Shown: piece by piece, positions 13,879-28,424 of the stretch
Layout: the number at the start of each line of letters is the position of its first letter
How positions within the stretch are numbered: the stretch's first letter is position 1
Made by a program: the position numbers and the translations under genes
Origin: Chrysoperla carnea
Lineage: Eukaryota > Arthropoda > Insecta > Neuroptera > Chrysopidae
DNA: 64,000 nt
Assembly (NCBI RefSeq): GCF_905475395.1
Contig: NC_058341.1
Location: 31,263,501-31,327,500 of the forward strand
Direction: 5' to 3'
Notes under the pieces: model-generated
The model's database searches: none
What the model was told of the DNA's origin: nothing
Seen by the model: the letters and a program-made list of their open reading frames with translations, nothing else

Positions 13879-14455
13879 AAACAAGTGAAAACAAACCATT
13901 GACTGAGTTAATTGTTGAAATACCATGAAAAGACAGTGTTGATTACGCAATCGTTTATTCTTTTACGCCATGTAAGTAAAGAAAGATATCCACTCCTCTT
14001 ACACACAAATACAATACGTGTACACATACTATGTTCCCAACATAATTTGCGTTTTCACGGGTAAACAGTTATGTTTACGAAAAAATGTTTCGAACAGAAG
14101 TTGTTTTTTTTTTTAATAGAAACACTTTTTACATTTAAGCTTGTGTTCTATCTCTAACGGTTTACAATATTGGTCCTACGGAGCCAGTTGACCTATGTTA
14201 CTCAATTTCGAACTCGACCTCACTTTTTACAAATACGCTATACGCTATAAAAATTTCAACACGTTTTATCTTTTCGTTTTTGAGTTATCGTGGTAAAAGA
14301 CGGACAGACAGACAGACGGACAGCCAGAAATCTACTAAAAAGGTGATATTCATAAAATCATATATATACCAAAATTTTGTTGGTTGCATCAATATTTTTA
14401 AGCGTTACAAACTTGGGAATAAACTTATTAAACCTCGATTTTATACATGGTATAA
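13879..14455 (+). repeat. Dispersed family 1, copy C (longest copy)
   Basis: It has the same order of blocks as the copy at 38187: ACAAGTGAAAACAAACCATT, CACGGGTAAACAG, TCTATCTCTAACGGTTTAC, GGTCCTACGG, ACGGACAGACAGACAGACGG. It continues further into ATATTTTTAAGCGTTACAAA and ends near ATACATGGTATA, so it is the most complete copy here. The 62-codon frame at 14280-14468 is part of the repeat. Confidence 0.8.
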
Positions 14456-15150
14456 AAAGTATTTTTAAGAGTCATTAATTATATACTAATCAGCATTATC
14501 AGCATTATAAATTGTATATTATTAAAAACAAAAGAATGTCATATGTCAAAGTAAAATTTTTTATTTAACCCTTTAATTATGACAATAGGATATACAATGT
14601 ATGCGTTGGATGGGAAGTCATGGTAGGGAACACTCAAATCCACACCCGTTATGACTTATTTTCAATTTTTAACTTGCAAATTCATAGTAAAACATATTAA
14701 ACTTGTTGCATTAAAAATTGTAAAAATAAGAAACGAAATTGCATAAATAATATTTTTAAATTTGATAGAAAACATTTATTAATTTTCAATGTAAAACGTA
14801 TGTACAAACCATAGAATTAATTATATGTCCATCCATAGAATTATATAAATAAAGTAGTGAATCGTTACCATGGAAAACGCCATCAAGAAAACACATGCAT
14901 GGTACGAATAAAATTGACGAAGTGTACATAAAATATTGATATTGTAAAAATATTGCTAGTTTTTTACTATGGGACAAATTATTATCTGCTTCTCACATTT
15001 ACAAATGCAATACACTTTCGTGCGTGGATCTGTTCTTTCAAATCATACGTTCATCTTTCATCGACTATTTTCACTTTAACAAAAAAGGTAACCGACTATT
15101 ATGTATTCGATATTCGGTCAAATCATTATATTCGTGGCATCTCTAACTCT

Positions 15151-18100
15151 CTATCATTTATAGATGTTCCACCATATGGTTTTGAACTAATTTAGAACGC
15201 GTTAAAGAATTCTAGTTTCATTATTAAATACATAACATAATAATAATTTGGCACTTTGTTAATATAAAATAGCAGCATCAGTTTGTTCTGCACTAGTGCT
15301 TCATATTTTAAGCATATAATATCGTGTAGCTAGAATATAGAATATATATGTCTACTATACCATATCCCATCAACATTATAATCTATCCATATCTATATCA
15401 GTGCACAGAGTGCTTCTTGTTACGCCCAAACACAGCAGGTAACGTCATGGTTTTGAATTTCTTGTTATTTACGCATTACATATTATAAAAATTTTTATTT
15501 TGTTTTTTATTTTATAATAAGTAATATATTTCCTTCATGATCAAGTAAAATGATATTTATGTAAAAAAACAACTGGTAAGCAGCAAAGCTCCAGTACTAA
15601 AGTCACATTTACCCTTCATCACATTTATTGAAATGGGATTTTTCATTTCTTTTCCAGTTTTTGAAAACATGTAATATCTCTATAAACAGTGGGATAGGGT
15701 GCTGGAAAGTTGACACCTGGGTAAATTTGGGAGAGGTTGAACTGAAGTTTATATCCGTAAACACGTCATTACACATTGGAAACTGAAATTTGCGCCTCTT
15801 TGTCGTTAATCGGATCTACTTGGCAAAAAAGTTGGAGAGGGGTTGTGGGACACCTGGCAGAAACTATATTCCTTTCGTACCTTGGTACATTATAAATGTG
15901 GCGCTTGCTTATTTTATTTACAAGATATTTTTCTGAAAATTTAATGAATTAGTTTTAGAAGTCAAATACTTGAATTGATTTTGATTTAAAGAATTTAATT
16001 TTGTGGCTACTTTAATTTTTTACTGTACGAATTAATTGTAGTATTAGTTTAAAAAAGGCATACTTTTGATTTAGTAGTCAATCCAGCATGTGAGTACATT
16101 ACGTTTGGTTTAATTAGGATATTTATTATGACATATCTTAAAACTTGCATCGTATTTACTTTAAATTATCTCTATTTTCTTGAACTTCTGACAACTTTCA
16201 CAACTCAATTTTTTAAATGATAAAATTGACAGTTTCACAAAATTTTTATATTTTCTCAAAATTCAAGGCAACCTGAATCGATTGAAAGTTTTAGTTTCCT
16301 ACGTTATCTAAATGTCAACCAGCAAACAAATATCGTGCGATAAGAAACATAGTTCCAACAATCATACATACCAAATTTCAGTTGATTTGAATAAGGGAAC
16401 ATCGGGAATTCCTAAAAGTATATAATTCCTAAGAAAAATCGTCAAACAATCAAAAATTAAGTATTGATCTTCGATATAGTGCATAGGTCTATATTTTCGG
16501 GATAGATATAACTAAGAAATATATTGCAAACTATGACTATACTATTCAAAACAGTAATGTTCTAAGTAACAAACTACATTAGTTCAATCATTCTGGATTT
16601 TCATCTCGCATAAAATAACAACAAATTGCAAGTACCTAACTACAAACAACTTATAAAGGAAATAACAACAGGACCAATATTGTTTCAAGCTTGGAAGTAG
16701 ATTGTTGGGTATTGGGTCAAAACTTGGAGATCATAACATTTGATTCAAGATTGGATATAAATTGTCTTCACCATAGCCTGGGTCCAAAAAAATTTTAATT
16801 TCAACCACGTCATTTCTGCGGTTTTATGTCTATATTTTACTTGTACCGAAAATTTTGATAATCTGTTGGTTTTTATGCATAATTGGTCAAGGGTTGGCAA
16901 AATAATGCTTTATTTATAAGTCTTAGCACAGGGTAGCAAAGCAGCATGAACTTCCTTCTTGTCCTAAAAATTTTATTGAAAATATTTCCAAAAGCATGGA
17001 AAATACAAAAAAAATGACACTTGATTTGCAAAACTGTATGTTCTTTAGAAAAAAACTTTCTCACAAAAACAACTGTTGCTGAAATTATGCGATCATTATT
17101 TACATTTTTGAAAACACAGTACCTTGAAACCTAATTAATAAAGGAAAAAAAGCTTACAATTTAAGGACTACAATTAGTCACGCGAAAAGCAGTAGGAAAA
17201 GAAATTATTTTCCCCTCATGAATAGAAATTTAATTTGTAGCACATATTTGTTTCTCTGTAATAAAATCAACTGGAGAAGAAATCAGAATGAAATAATAAA
17301 ATACAGAGAAAAAAAAGTCCTCTTTATTACTCCAGAAAACTTTTTCTATGAATAAAATATTATTATGTTATCCGTTTCTAATTTATCTAGCTTTTCTAGT
17401 GGAAAATTAAAAGTCTATGCATGTAAAATTTTTCGTATTGAATAGGTAATAACATAAAGTAATTTATATTCAAATCTTACATTACTTGAATGCCTATATA
17501 TAAAATTCTTGTACTTGAAGTTACGACTAAAAAGATTATACAATAAAAATAGCTCGTTTTTCTGTTAAGAATAACATAGTTTTTATATTATATTTTAGCG
17601 TGTTTCGAATACAATTATTAAATTATACAGATCCAATTATAAACAAGTTAACACTTATAGAGAAGTACATAATTTTTAATTTTCTGTTGTTGTAGTAGAA
17701 AAGAATGGAAAACTAAAAATTATCTACACCCTATAGGTTTTAACAATCGAAGCCTGTGGAATAGCATGTTAGTCAACGTTTGGTGCAACCAAACATGACA
17801 CTATCATCATCATAGGTGATAACATCCTACTGAGCAAATATTGATGTGCTTTTCCCATTAAACTGTATTGGGTTTCAAGCTAATAATCTGCTGTTAAACT
17901 GGAAATTATATATATCTGTTTTCGATTGACAAACTCGATAAACGTTGATTAATGAATTTAAAAACTTAGAGGAAAACCTAAAAACTTAAACAAATTTCAG
18001 TAAATCTCAAATTATAACATCCATCGGGAATGCTCCAATTCAGAGAAAGGAAAGCGAGGAAATGGATTACTTTGGGAAAAATTGGGGAATTCAACTATTT

Positions 18101-19362
18101 TAAATAAAAAACAATTTTTAAGAATGAAAATTCAAAAAAGTTTTAAGCTTGATTAATTCTTAGGAATTTTAAACAAAATTTCACGATTCTTTCTGGATTC
18201 AAGCTTGTAATATCTATTTCTGTTGGTTAGGTTTGGTTAGGTTGTTGTTTTTTATACAATAGAAAAATCCTGCAATAAGGCTTTACAATCATTATACTGC
18301 TGTACCAACAGGGTTTTTCAATTCAAATAATATAAATTCTTACATTAACTGTTTCAATTTATTTTTCCTTACTTACAAATATTCCAGAAATTTTCAGCAA
18401 AAGTACTCACCTATAACAAAAACACAATTTGTTAATAACATTAATCAAAAATTAAGTAGTATAAGTTATAAAAAATTTAATATCATAAATTTTCCTGAAT
18501 ATTCTTTATTCTAAATCGTCGATCATTAAGAATACATGATTTATTACTTGAAAATAATTTCTTGCATATGTTAAATTTACCGCGGAATGCAATTAAAGTC
18601 TTATATTAATTTTTGTTGGTGTAATTCTTAAATCTAAAATTAAAGATTAAATCTACTGGTTTAACTTATATTCGGTTAAGTTTGTGGGTCTAATATGCTT
18701 TATAAAATTCAGAAAGTAGGAAAAAAGATTTTTCTATTTCTAAGCCCATGTTGTGTTAGAATAAGTCTCAATAGAGAGGTAATCACAAAATTATTATTGA
18801 TGTTGTTTCTTTATTCTTCCTTGTTAAAGGTTGGTACCAATACACCTACCAATCATGTCTACTGGGTTTCCCAACGTACGAAGGATACTTTTTAATTCGA
18901 TAGGCATTTTCCTCTTTCTATTCAAACATTTCCCCCTTCAAAATATCAAAGAATTAAATATGACTTTTGTAGGGACATTGTTTTTATTTTATAACGAAAC
19001 AAGTACATGTTCGCAACTATGACATAGTTTTAAATAAAAACAGAAATGCAAGTGTATTGAATGGATCAAAGATTGACCTGTTGAGAAGAAATAAAATAAA
19101 TATAAAAGTAATAATATTATATATTAGAAAAGTATTAGACTGAGTAATAATGATGATAAACGTACAAAAAACTAAAGAATAAAAAAAATCAAAACACGCT
19201 CATACAACAACATGAGAAAATCATTGTTTGGTAATAATATTCATAAAATTATATTTACAGTATAATTTATGTAGGTACATTTACGTTTACTTGGATGGAA
19301 CAATAAGTACAATAATTGCATAGATGTTATAAGTTGTTGGTTTGTGCATTCTAACAACTAAT
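15151..19362. other. AT-rich non-coding stretch
   Basis: Nothing firm. A doublet TTGGTTAGG/TTTGGTTAGG lies at 18223-18244. Confidence 0.5.
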
Positions 19363-19974
19363 ACAGGGTGGAGTAGATAAGTAAGCAGAAATTTTGAAAA
19401 CACTGAAAAAAGAAATCCGATCTAATTATGTTTTTATCACTTTTAGGGCGTACATTCATGAGATTTGTTTATAGACAAACAAAAAAATTATGATAATATA
19501 AAAGTAAAAATTTTCTTTCCTAAAGACTTTAAGAAAAAATATACTGTCATGGAATTAATTTATTTGAATTGTAAATTTAAAAATTGACAAAAAACAAGGT
19601 TTAACATGGGATTAAATGGAAAGTATAAATCGATATTTCTCAAAAATAACATCGATAACTATACTTGAAACTTTTCAATTTTCTATTTAAAATGATTTAA
19701 AATTTACATACTGTTTGTTGTCTATGAACGCGCATAGCAAAACAGGTTGGTGAATTAACATCCTTATACACTTGTATGACACGAAAAACGTATATTTCCA
19801 GTACAATTTACTAAATAAACAATTTTGGTAAACCTAAAAAAACGATTAGTTTAAAAACACACTTTTTTCAGAACCTAATTTTCATTTTGTTAATTCTTTA
19901 ATTTATAGTAAGAATATAGGAAAATTTATTTTTACAGTATTTTCCAATTCGTACACCTGTAGGCACCACCCTGT
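19363..19974. mobile_element. 612-bp element with ACAGGGTGG ends
   Basis: ACAGGGTGG at the left and CCACCCTGT at the right form perfect 9-bp inverted ends. The similarity continues imperfectly for about 43 bases on each side (a shared AAAAYACTG about 35 bases in). TA occurs two bases outside the left end and near the right end, so a TA duplication is possible but not exact. No transposase frame seen. Confidence 0.5.
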
Positions 19975-22900
19975 GTACTTTAGTATCATAACACAATAAT
20001 AAAATATGAATTAGTATTTATGTGTGGCATATCAGAGGTATAAGATTTGGATTTTGTGGAAGTGTATGTATAGGATATGGCATAATAAGTTCATTCCGAT
20101 AACAGATCCTGGCATAATATCCAGGTTTATTGCGTAATCAAGTCTGAATTTAAAAGGCTGCAGAAAATTATTTTTAATATTCCTAGATGATAGGAAAAGA
20201 ACGATCTTTTACCATCAGCAATATAAAATTTAAGATTCTATGAAAACGATAGAAGGCAAGAACCCACGCACAAGGCACAACATGAAAACATATCGGATAT
20301 CACACATAATGGAAACGTAATCTTGAATCTCCTTCTTCGCCATTACTTACTTATATTATTATCAATATATTAAAATAAGTGATAAGAACATTTTTATCAC
20401 CAAAAAGATCCGAAAACTTCATATACTAAAAACACGTATACTAAAGCAATGCATAATTTTGAAGACGATCTGAAAATCGGACTAATCATATGAAGTATTG
20501 TGTGATATCATTTCGATTTTGTATTTAGGTTTGAAAAAGTTTGTATTTTACGCCAGAATTTTTTGAATTTTTGGGAATTTCACTTAATTTAATGTATTAA
20601 TTTTATCTTTGAATTAATTTTTTCGAACGAAAATGCTAAATAGAAATCTATTTTGGGCGAAAATCAAATAATATCAATAGTAAAAAATTGCTGAAACAAA
20701 ACCAAATTTCCATCACATTGATATAACCTTTTCTTTGGACTAATAACATTACCAATTTGATAACAAAATTGGTAGCTGTAAAAATTTGCATTCCTTTCAA
20801 CAATAAGGTTTTGTTAAGCGAAAGTCGTATATTTCATGAAAATCAGAACAAGTTTTAAAAGAGATTGTTAGTAAATTTTCGTTTTTTTATTAAAAGGAAA
20901 TTTAAAAAGTCTAGTTAAATATTTAGTTCAATTTTTCATGCGGAAATATTAAAAAATTCTTTTATAAAAATAGTCGTTGTATTTATAAAAATTTTATATC
21001 AAGAGTATAAAACTTATACAAACTAACAGATTAAATACATCATTTATGTTAGCTTTAATGGCATTTCAATAGTTCATTTTCGTTTGATGACGCAAGTATA
21101 CTTATAGTTGCTGCGCAAATGAAATTATGATGGTTCGATCCGTATTTGGATATATTTCAAAAGTAAATCTTTATATTCATAATGCATTATTTAAATGACT
21201 CATTTTGATAATATTTTTTATTGTTCTTAACAAATTTCACCTAACAATTACGAAATATTTATAAAAGTATTAAATTTTACGAGTTTATTTAACACACGTA
21301 AGCCTTGCCTTTTCAATTCATTAGTCACCGCGGTAATATATTGTTTCTTTAAACTGCTATCAGGATGCGGTACGAACAAATATTTTTTTTTTTTGGGTTT
21401 TCCAGCTGAACTATGGAAACTTTAAGACGTAGTACATACGCGTGCTCGATTCGAGAGTATATTTATTCCAGTCAACCATTTATAACAATGAAGAACGAAC
21501 CGGGACTTATATCCAGTTTCTGGACTAAATTTGATGTTGACACTAATTAACTAGATTTTTCAATCGGGTATTTTTTATTAGCCACTTAAACATTATTTAT
21601 GGGTAGATAATGGGATTTTAAGTTGTTAATGATATCTTACACGGTAATTCAAGTGTGTAAAATATATGACGCGAATTTTTATTAAATTTGGCCATTAAAT
21701 TAAACGATAATCACTTCTACGAATTTAAAAGACAAATTATTATGATGTCATTTGACAAATTATAATCTGTCGTCTATCTTAATACTATATTTTTAGACAT
21801 ATGATCCCCGAAAATATAGACTTATCCACTGCAACAAAGGTCAACAGTGAAGGCTGAGTTATAAATCCGCTTTATAAGCCCTAAAACACGATTTACGACG
21901 TTTTGAGGATGCATAATTTATACACACACACATAAATATACTAGACGAAATTATAACGATGTTATCAAGCAGCGATTGATTTTAAAATTTGAAAGGATTC
22001 CCGGAAGGAAACCTATTTTTTCGACATTTTTCATGATTTAACTCAGCTAGAGCCTAGACTAGCCTTTTGAAGGTGTGAATTGTAACTTTTATCTTGGAAA
22101 AAAATTATTTGAATGCATATTTTTTGTGATCTCAGCAAAAAATAACAGATATTTTCGTTGGTTTCTTTATTTTCATTGATAACGAAAACTATTGTTATGT
22201 AAGAAAATTCTTAGAATGTGAAGAAGTGTTTTTTATTTAAACACGAAATCATTGAGAATTTTTGGAAATATCAACTAAAAAAAGCTACACTGTACAAACC
22301 CATCAGACTGGGTTAAGGGATTGATATCTGAAGGTGAACGGAGTTTTCGTTGAGGAAATGACACTTTATAATGTCAATTTTCTGGCCTCTCTCAACGCTT
22401 CTTTGTAGACATTTTACATAAATTAAAACATGAAAAGACAAAAATCTCATTCAATAAGAACCATCGAAGATCTACATAGTAAGAGCTATCTAATGAGAGT
22501 AAAATATTACCTTAGTGACGGGGATCTGAATTTCGCAAAATTTTTATACTAAACAATTTGTTATTTATTATGTTACATGCACATAAGTATGCGGTTAGAT
22601 TGTCCATTTTGAGGGTAACAAAAGGTAATATAAATTATTGATAAAATTTTAAGTCAATTATTTCATTATAATAAAATTTTATTAGATTATTTCAAAGAAA
22701 AAAACAATAAATATTTTTTTTGAAATTAAGTATTACTCATATTCAACAAAAAAATTTTATCCAAATTTATTAATTTCACTAATAAAACGGATGTTGAAAT
22801 GTTTGTTTTCAAATATTTGTATGTTTCATTTATTTTATGATAAAAATATGACAAAATATTATTCGCTCAGGCTCGTTACTAAGATTCTTGATTGCGAGAC

Positions 22901-25295
22901 GGATCTTGAAATTTAATACTTTATTTTTAAAAATTATGGTAGATTAAAAGAATGGTACAATTGCGGTATACATTTGTCATAGGATTTGGCTCAGTTAAAA
23001 TTTGGTTGAAACTCTAGATACAGAGGGATATTTGCATTGCCAAAAACAGCATAAATAAGCAGAATCCTCTAAAACTATTCCTTTCCCAATTACTGTCCTT
23101 CACATAGCCAAAAATCAAATTTCGTGTGTACGAGATTCTTTGCATTATAATGTTCAACAACCCTATGCTTGGGGAATATTTTTGAATACCAAATTAGTTA
23201 TTTTTACCGAATTTCTTTTTTGCCTGACTGCAATTCGGGATATCACTATGTTAGTATCGATGTGAACTCTATGTATTCTTTTGAGAGGATAGTAACATTA
23301 GCAATTGTAATGGCGGACCTGTCAATGTAATATGGGCGTCAGGCTTATACTAGTTGGCGATACCCACAATACTTCTGATGGATAGCCCTATTCAATACTG
23401 TAATACTACTTATGCTTACTATACTATCTGTATGTATATCATACCAGCATTGTAGTAAACGCCATGCATTTCTTACCGTATTATATATAAATTAAATAAA
23501 TTATTTACATAAAAAGTTCAAGTACTTAAGGAAACAAAATAAAAACCTTAAAAATTTCAAGTCCAATAAAAGAAGTACACTTAAGTGCCGCATCCAATTA
23601 TATTTTATTACAAAACAATTAAAAGTTTTGGTCTACTAGCTAGCAATTCACCTTTATAGATATTCTTCACCCAGATTATATTTAAATACAATATAAATAA
23701 TAAATTAAGTGAACCAATTAAATTTGTTAGTAAAATTTCGTTCCATACATTGATTTTATTATTTACGAGAAACTAGTACAGAGTCCGTCATGAAAAATAA
23801 AGAGGGAAATTTGTGATCCACAATCAATTGGCTGGAATACAAACAGTAAATACATCATTTCATCATATTTACGATTTCACCAAAGAGTAGGCTAGTTTTT
23901 AGTTTTCGGTCTGCTTAAATCTGTTTCTTTTTCTGAAAAATATCTTTGTTCTAATCCTTTTCCTCGTACAATTTCCAGTTTTTCGGCATATATTTCTGCT
24001 GTTTCCACAAGGCCATTTGGAAAGCAGGAAAACACTGTAAGGCTAAGATGAAGACTTGATTTCATGCCTCATGCCTGAAATTGTCTCATCTTCTTTGTTA
24101 CTTTAAAGTATAAAATGCCATTTCTTGCGTTTTAAAACCTGCATAGTTTTTCTTAGCTGTTTTTATCAAGATAATGATATATGAAATGTGCAGCAATTCT
24201 CGCGGTTTTACTATGCTTACTACTAGACTAGCGGTTTTACTATGCGTACAGAGAATATTTAACCTTCCTGAATGCGTTATTTTGTGTAAGCGATGAATTC
24301 TAGAGTCTCCACACTGGCTTTGTTCGCAGCTGAATATTTCAGTTTATCTGCCTCGATCCTTTTGACAACATTATGCCGGGAGCCCAGCAGAGACTCAGTC
24401 TGTTTACGCTATATGTTGCACCAAAAAAATCTGGTAGACGAAGTGCTTGGTGATTGAAGCAATTGTGATTGACCAAAAAAATAAATTCAGAATTCTTTGG
24501 CCAGGCAAAAAAAGAATAAATTTTTCGATAAAATCGGAACAAGCCCAGTATTCGGAATACCTCTACTGTTTTACTATCTAAAGGAACAAAGTAGAATCAA
24601 ACAGTATAGTCTTAACATTTTTCAACGACAATAAACGTGAAGCACTCAATAAATAATTTTTTCTATAAGAACCTAGTTTTATATTCTAGTACCAAAACAT
24701 ACATGAAAAACACAAATTATATTCAAATTTATCTAAAAGAGGGTTGTATATAATATATTCAGGATTTTATTTATATATACAATAAATAAATACAATCATA
24801 AAAAATTGTTTTATATTGAATTATAAAAGCATTACATTTACCTAGTTAGTAGACATCGTATTATTACAATACACACAGTAGAGTACACCTGTACATAGTG
24901 TTTCTAACAAACCGAGCAATATGTACATTACAAATTCGTTAAAATTAATATGAAATTATTCGTTATTTTAATGGAAATATATATTTGAACTTTCCTGACT
25001 CCTATAAATTCTAGGGTGTGTGTTTGAATTAATGACCATTCATCAACGAGTTTATAGAGTATCCCGAAACCTGCCATTTGGTATACGAATTTCGTATACG
25101 GGTATTAGGCAACGGCTTCCTCCCGAGTTATAAGCGAATAACAAATTTGCATTCTAATTTTGGAAACTAACACAAGTTCCAAAACATTATTTTCGAACTC
25201 TTTGACACGTTTTGCTTAAAAATTGTTCTGTCAGCGAAAAATATTTTTACTATGACTGATATTTTAAGCTTCATTTTCTGCGCATTAAAAATAAA
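19975..25295. other. AT-rich non-coding stretch
   Basis: Apart from the diverged repeat at 21815 I see no gene, RNA or element boundary. Confidence 0.5.
21815..22040. repeat. Diverged dispersed repeat, member 2
   Basis: Same block order as 2938-3200 but with many changes; recognised only by ordered short matches, so the relationship is tentative. Confidence 0.3.
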
Positions 25296-25635
25296 GTCTG
25301 ACAAATTTATTAACAAAAATTATCAGCCAGACAAGTTGTTACAGGTAGAACAAATCATAAACTTTTTTTTAAAAACAAGTTAAATCTACAAAATTTAAAA
25401 AACCCTAGACAAATTTTGCGGTTACGGAACCCAAAACTCGCATTTGAAATATCTAAAAACACTCTCCATTAAATTACCTTTAAACAAAACCAAAATAATC
25501 AAAATCGGTTCATCCGTTTAGGCGCTACGATGCCACAGACAGACACAGACAAACAAGGAGGTGTATAATTTAAAAAAATTAGAACAATACGTCTGTCATA
25601 AGTTAATTAACAAAAATTACCAGCCCGACAAAGTT
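25296..25635. repeat. Direct repeat of 40-45 bp around family 2 copy 1
   Basis: 25296-25338 and 25591-25635 share GTCTG-CA, TTAACAAAAATTA and CAGCC-GACAA in the same order and orientation, 295 bases apart. They enclose the dispersed repeat at 25405-25575. Confidence 0.6.
25405..25575 (-). repeat. Dispersed family 2, copy 1
   Basis: It runs from TTTGCGGTTACGGAACCC through ATCGGTTCATCCGTTTAGGC and GCTACGATGCCACAGACAGA to AAGGAGGTGTATAA. It is inverted relative to the copies at 27727 and 43868 and is flanked by a 40-45-bp direct repeat (25296-25338 and 25591-25635). Confidence 0.7.
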
Positions 25636-27726
25636 TTTCAAAAATAGTTCAATTTTTACTATAAATTGTATTAATTTCAAGCATAGGTTTTGGAAAAATA
25701 ACTTTTTTCTTTTAGCTAGATTCAAAAATTTATAAAAATTAACAATTGATAAATTTTTTTCTAGTCTGGCCAGTGTAATTTTTACATGATTTTCAACCAC
25801 TTTCCCTTTATATTTTTGAGTTGTTCGATTTTTGTTCTATGGGCTCCTATACCTTAGTAATTATGTAATGTCAATTTTTTTAAAATACTTTGTATAGGTA
25901 TATAATATAATTATGAAGTTATTACAGTTCTAATAAAATATAACAAATAAAGTTTATTTTAAAATAATTTAAAAATGTCTTTTCTTTATATTGTAAGATA
26001 TATATTTTTAAACTTCTAATTTGATGGCTAGTTTAACATCAAAAAAAACTATATTTGATACAATAAATATAAAAACTTTATCTTTCTGTCTAGGTTATTC
26101 AGACATGCTTCTTGAGTCTATTCAAACCAATAATAAATTGGAATTTTTGTAAGAAATGGGAGGATTCAAACAATAATACCTCTCATTACTTTGTCCTTAA
26201 CCATTCAAAGCTACTTCTATTTCGACTTCCAAAAGCTTATAATTAATTTTGTTAAACTGTCATAGACTTTCAAATCAGAGGTAAAGATGAAATTAGTGCC
26301 GACCAAAGGTTCAATTTTGCGGCATCTAATAACATAAATATTTATTTCGAGAAAAATTTTGCGATAATATTTCTAGACAATACAACAAAAAAGAGCTCAT
26401 CTCGGTGCCTCTTTAGAATTGTGTATTTTATGTAGGCTAACGACGGTGTTCTTCAACAAAATGAAAGTAGCGCGAAAACTACACGGAGTGATCATTATTT
26501 CACTTCTGTTATCTTCATAGAAATCTGTTTGAATAAATAAATTAATCATTTTATTTTATTACACCTATATATAAATATTTTAAATGGAACTTTTACAGTA
26601 AATTTATGTGACAATTTTTCTTTTGTAAAATAATAAAAATTGGAATTTAATAACCAATCATTTCATTTACTTTTTAAAACATTTATACACCGAAAATTTA
26701 ACTTACGATTAGAATTTTATTTTTGGAACTCCCAACTTTTTAATAAAATATACAAACAAGATAGTAAATTAAAATGAAAACAAAAAATAAAAACGATGAA
26801 ATTTGATATTTAGACATTATTTAGAAGTTTATTCGTTAGTGATACATACATACATACATTGGATGTGAATAGTATGCATACCACTAAAAAAATGGTGTAT
26901 AAGCTCCGCAACCTCTATAAACTAGAAAGCAAAAGCACGTAGATGTAGAAATGGGCATGCAACTCAAAATGGACCGAATTGAAAATATAGGAAAGTGGGT
27001 GCTAAAAAAATTTGAACAACCAAATAAAATTGCTGTTTTTTTGAAATTCATACCCTGTTTATAAAATTAATGCAATCTGGAACGCTAATTGCACACGCGA
27101 GAAGGTCGTTTCTATGAAAGCGAATTGATAAAAAAAAAAGGTCGCCAGGCAATAGCTTGGAAGTTTGAGTGCTTACTTGTCTGTACCACCACTAATTGAA
27201 AAAACTCAAACCCGGAGGAAACTCAAAGTTCGTATTGTTTCTTAATCTTAAAATTGATTCTATGTAGTGTTTTCCAAAATATTTGGAAAAAACAAAATAT
27301 TCGCATGCTTCAATTTTTAAACGATTCACGTTTTTTCTATTGGGATTAAACAAAAACCGTAACTTGGAATTTGGGGTATCTGAAAACATTACCTGTATAT
27401 TTATTTCTATGTATACATAGAGGTAAAAAATACTAAATTTTTATTTTAAGTGTGTAGACAAAATTAAGATACGTGAGGCTAAGCCACATGCATCGAAGAA
27501 TGATTCTATAATAAACTTAAAAATTGTCTTGTAATATCTTTATTTATGATTAAAGGGTGCAAGTAAAGGGTGCATGTAAGGGAAAATAAATAAATATAAA
27601 ATTTTTCATACAATAACAGTTTTCTTATTCTTTTTATATTCGTATAATGGTTTAAAATCAAAACAAAATTATGATCAAAGATTCTTTATTAATGGGACTT
27701 GAAAAAATTGTGAACGAATGTAGAAC

Positions 27727-27920
27727 CAATTTTAACCCCCGAACTAAACAAAAGGGGTGTTATAAGTTTGAACACTATGTGTGTATGCCTGTCTGTCTGT
27801 GGCATCGTAGCGCCTAAACGGGTGAACCGATTTTTTTGGTATCGTTTGAAAGGTAATTTAATGGACAGTGTTCTTAGATAAAGAGTGTTCAAGTGCAAAT
27901 TTAGGATTCCGCGCCCGAAA
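27727..27920 (+). repeat. Dispersed family 2, copy 2
   Basis: Blocks: AAAAGGGGTGTTATAAGTTT, GCCTGTCTGTCTGTGGCATC, GTAGCGCCTAAACGGGTGAA, AAAGGTAATTTAATGGACAG, then GGATTCCGCGCCCG. Much of the minus-strand frame at 27689-27937 is this repeat and not a gene. Confidence 0.7.
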
Positions 27921-28424
27921 AAACTAAAAATTGGCAATGGTCTTCCAAATCTTAAAACTAGTAATTAAGATGCGTTTTTTCTGGTTATATATAATCAAAT
28001 ACATAAATATATCTTAATATATCACAGAAGTGAATAATATTATGTAAAGAAGGATCAATATCTAGATATATCAATTTCTCCGTTACGTCTATATTCAAAT
28101 ATTTGGACTAATTAATCATTGCACATGTGGATCCATCAATATACACATAAAACAGACACAACTAGAAAAATAAAAATAAAAATTTTACTATAAAACAATT
28201 TAGATAAACATATAAATAAAGTTGAAATAAATAAATGTAATAAATATATTATATACATCTAAGTAATAAAAACTAGACAAATAATATAAAAATATATTAC
28301 ATAAAATATAAAAACAAAAAAATAAAGAAATATACAGGATATTTAAAGATAATTGGAACATTTAAAATGTTATTGAGAATAAAAAAATTGTATGACGATG
28401 TTGTTGATGATAATAATACATGTA

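Noticed and set aside
14786..15195. Frames of 63 and 80 codons on opposite strands
   Set aside because: Aromatic-rich AT-type translation, no domain, and part lies in an ATTCG-type repeat.
18223..18244. GGTTAGG doublet resembling the insect telomere repeat TTAGG
   Set aside because: Only two imperfect units occur, so it is not a telomeric tract.
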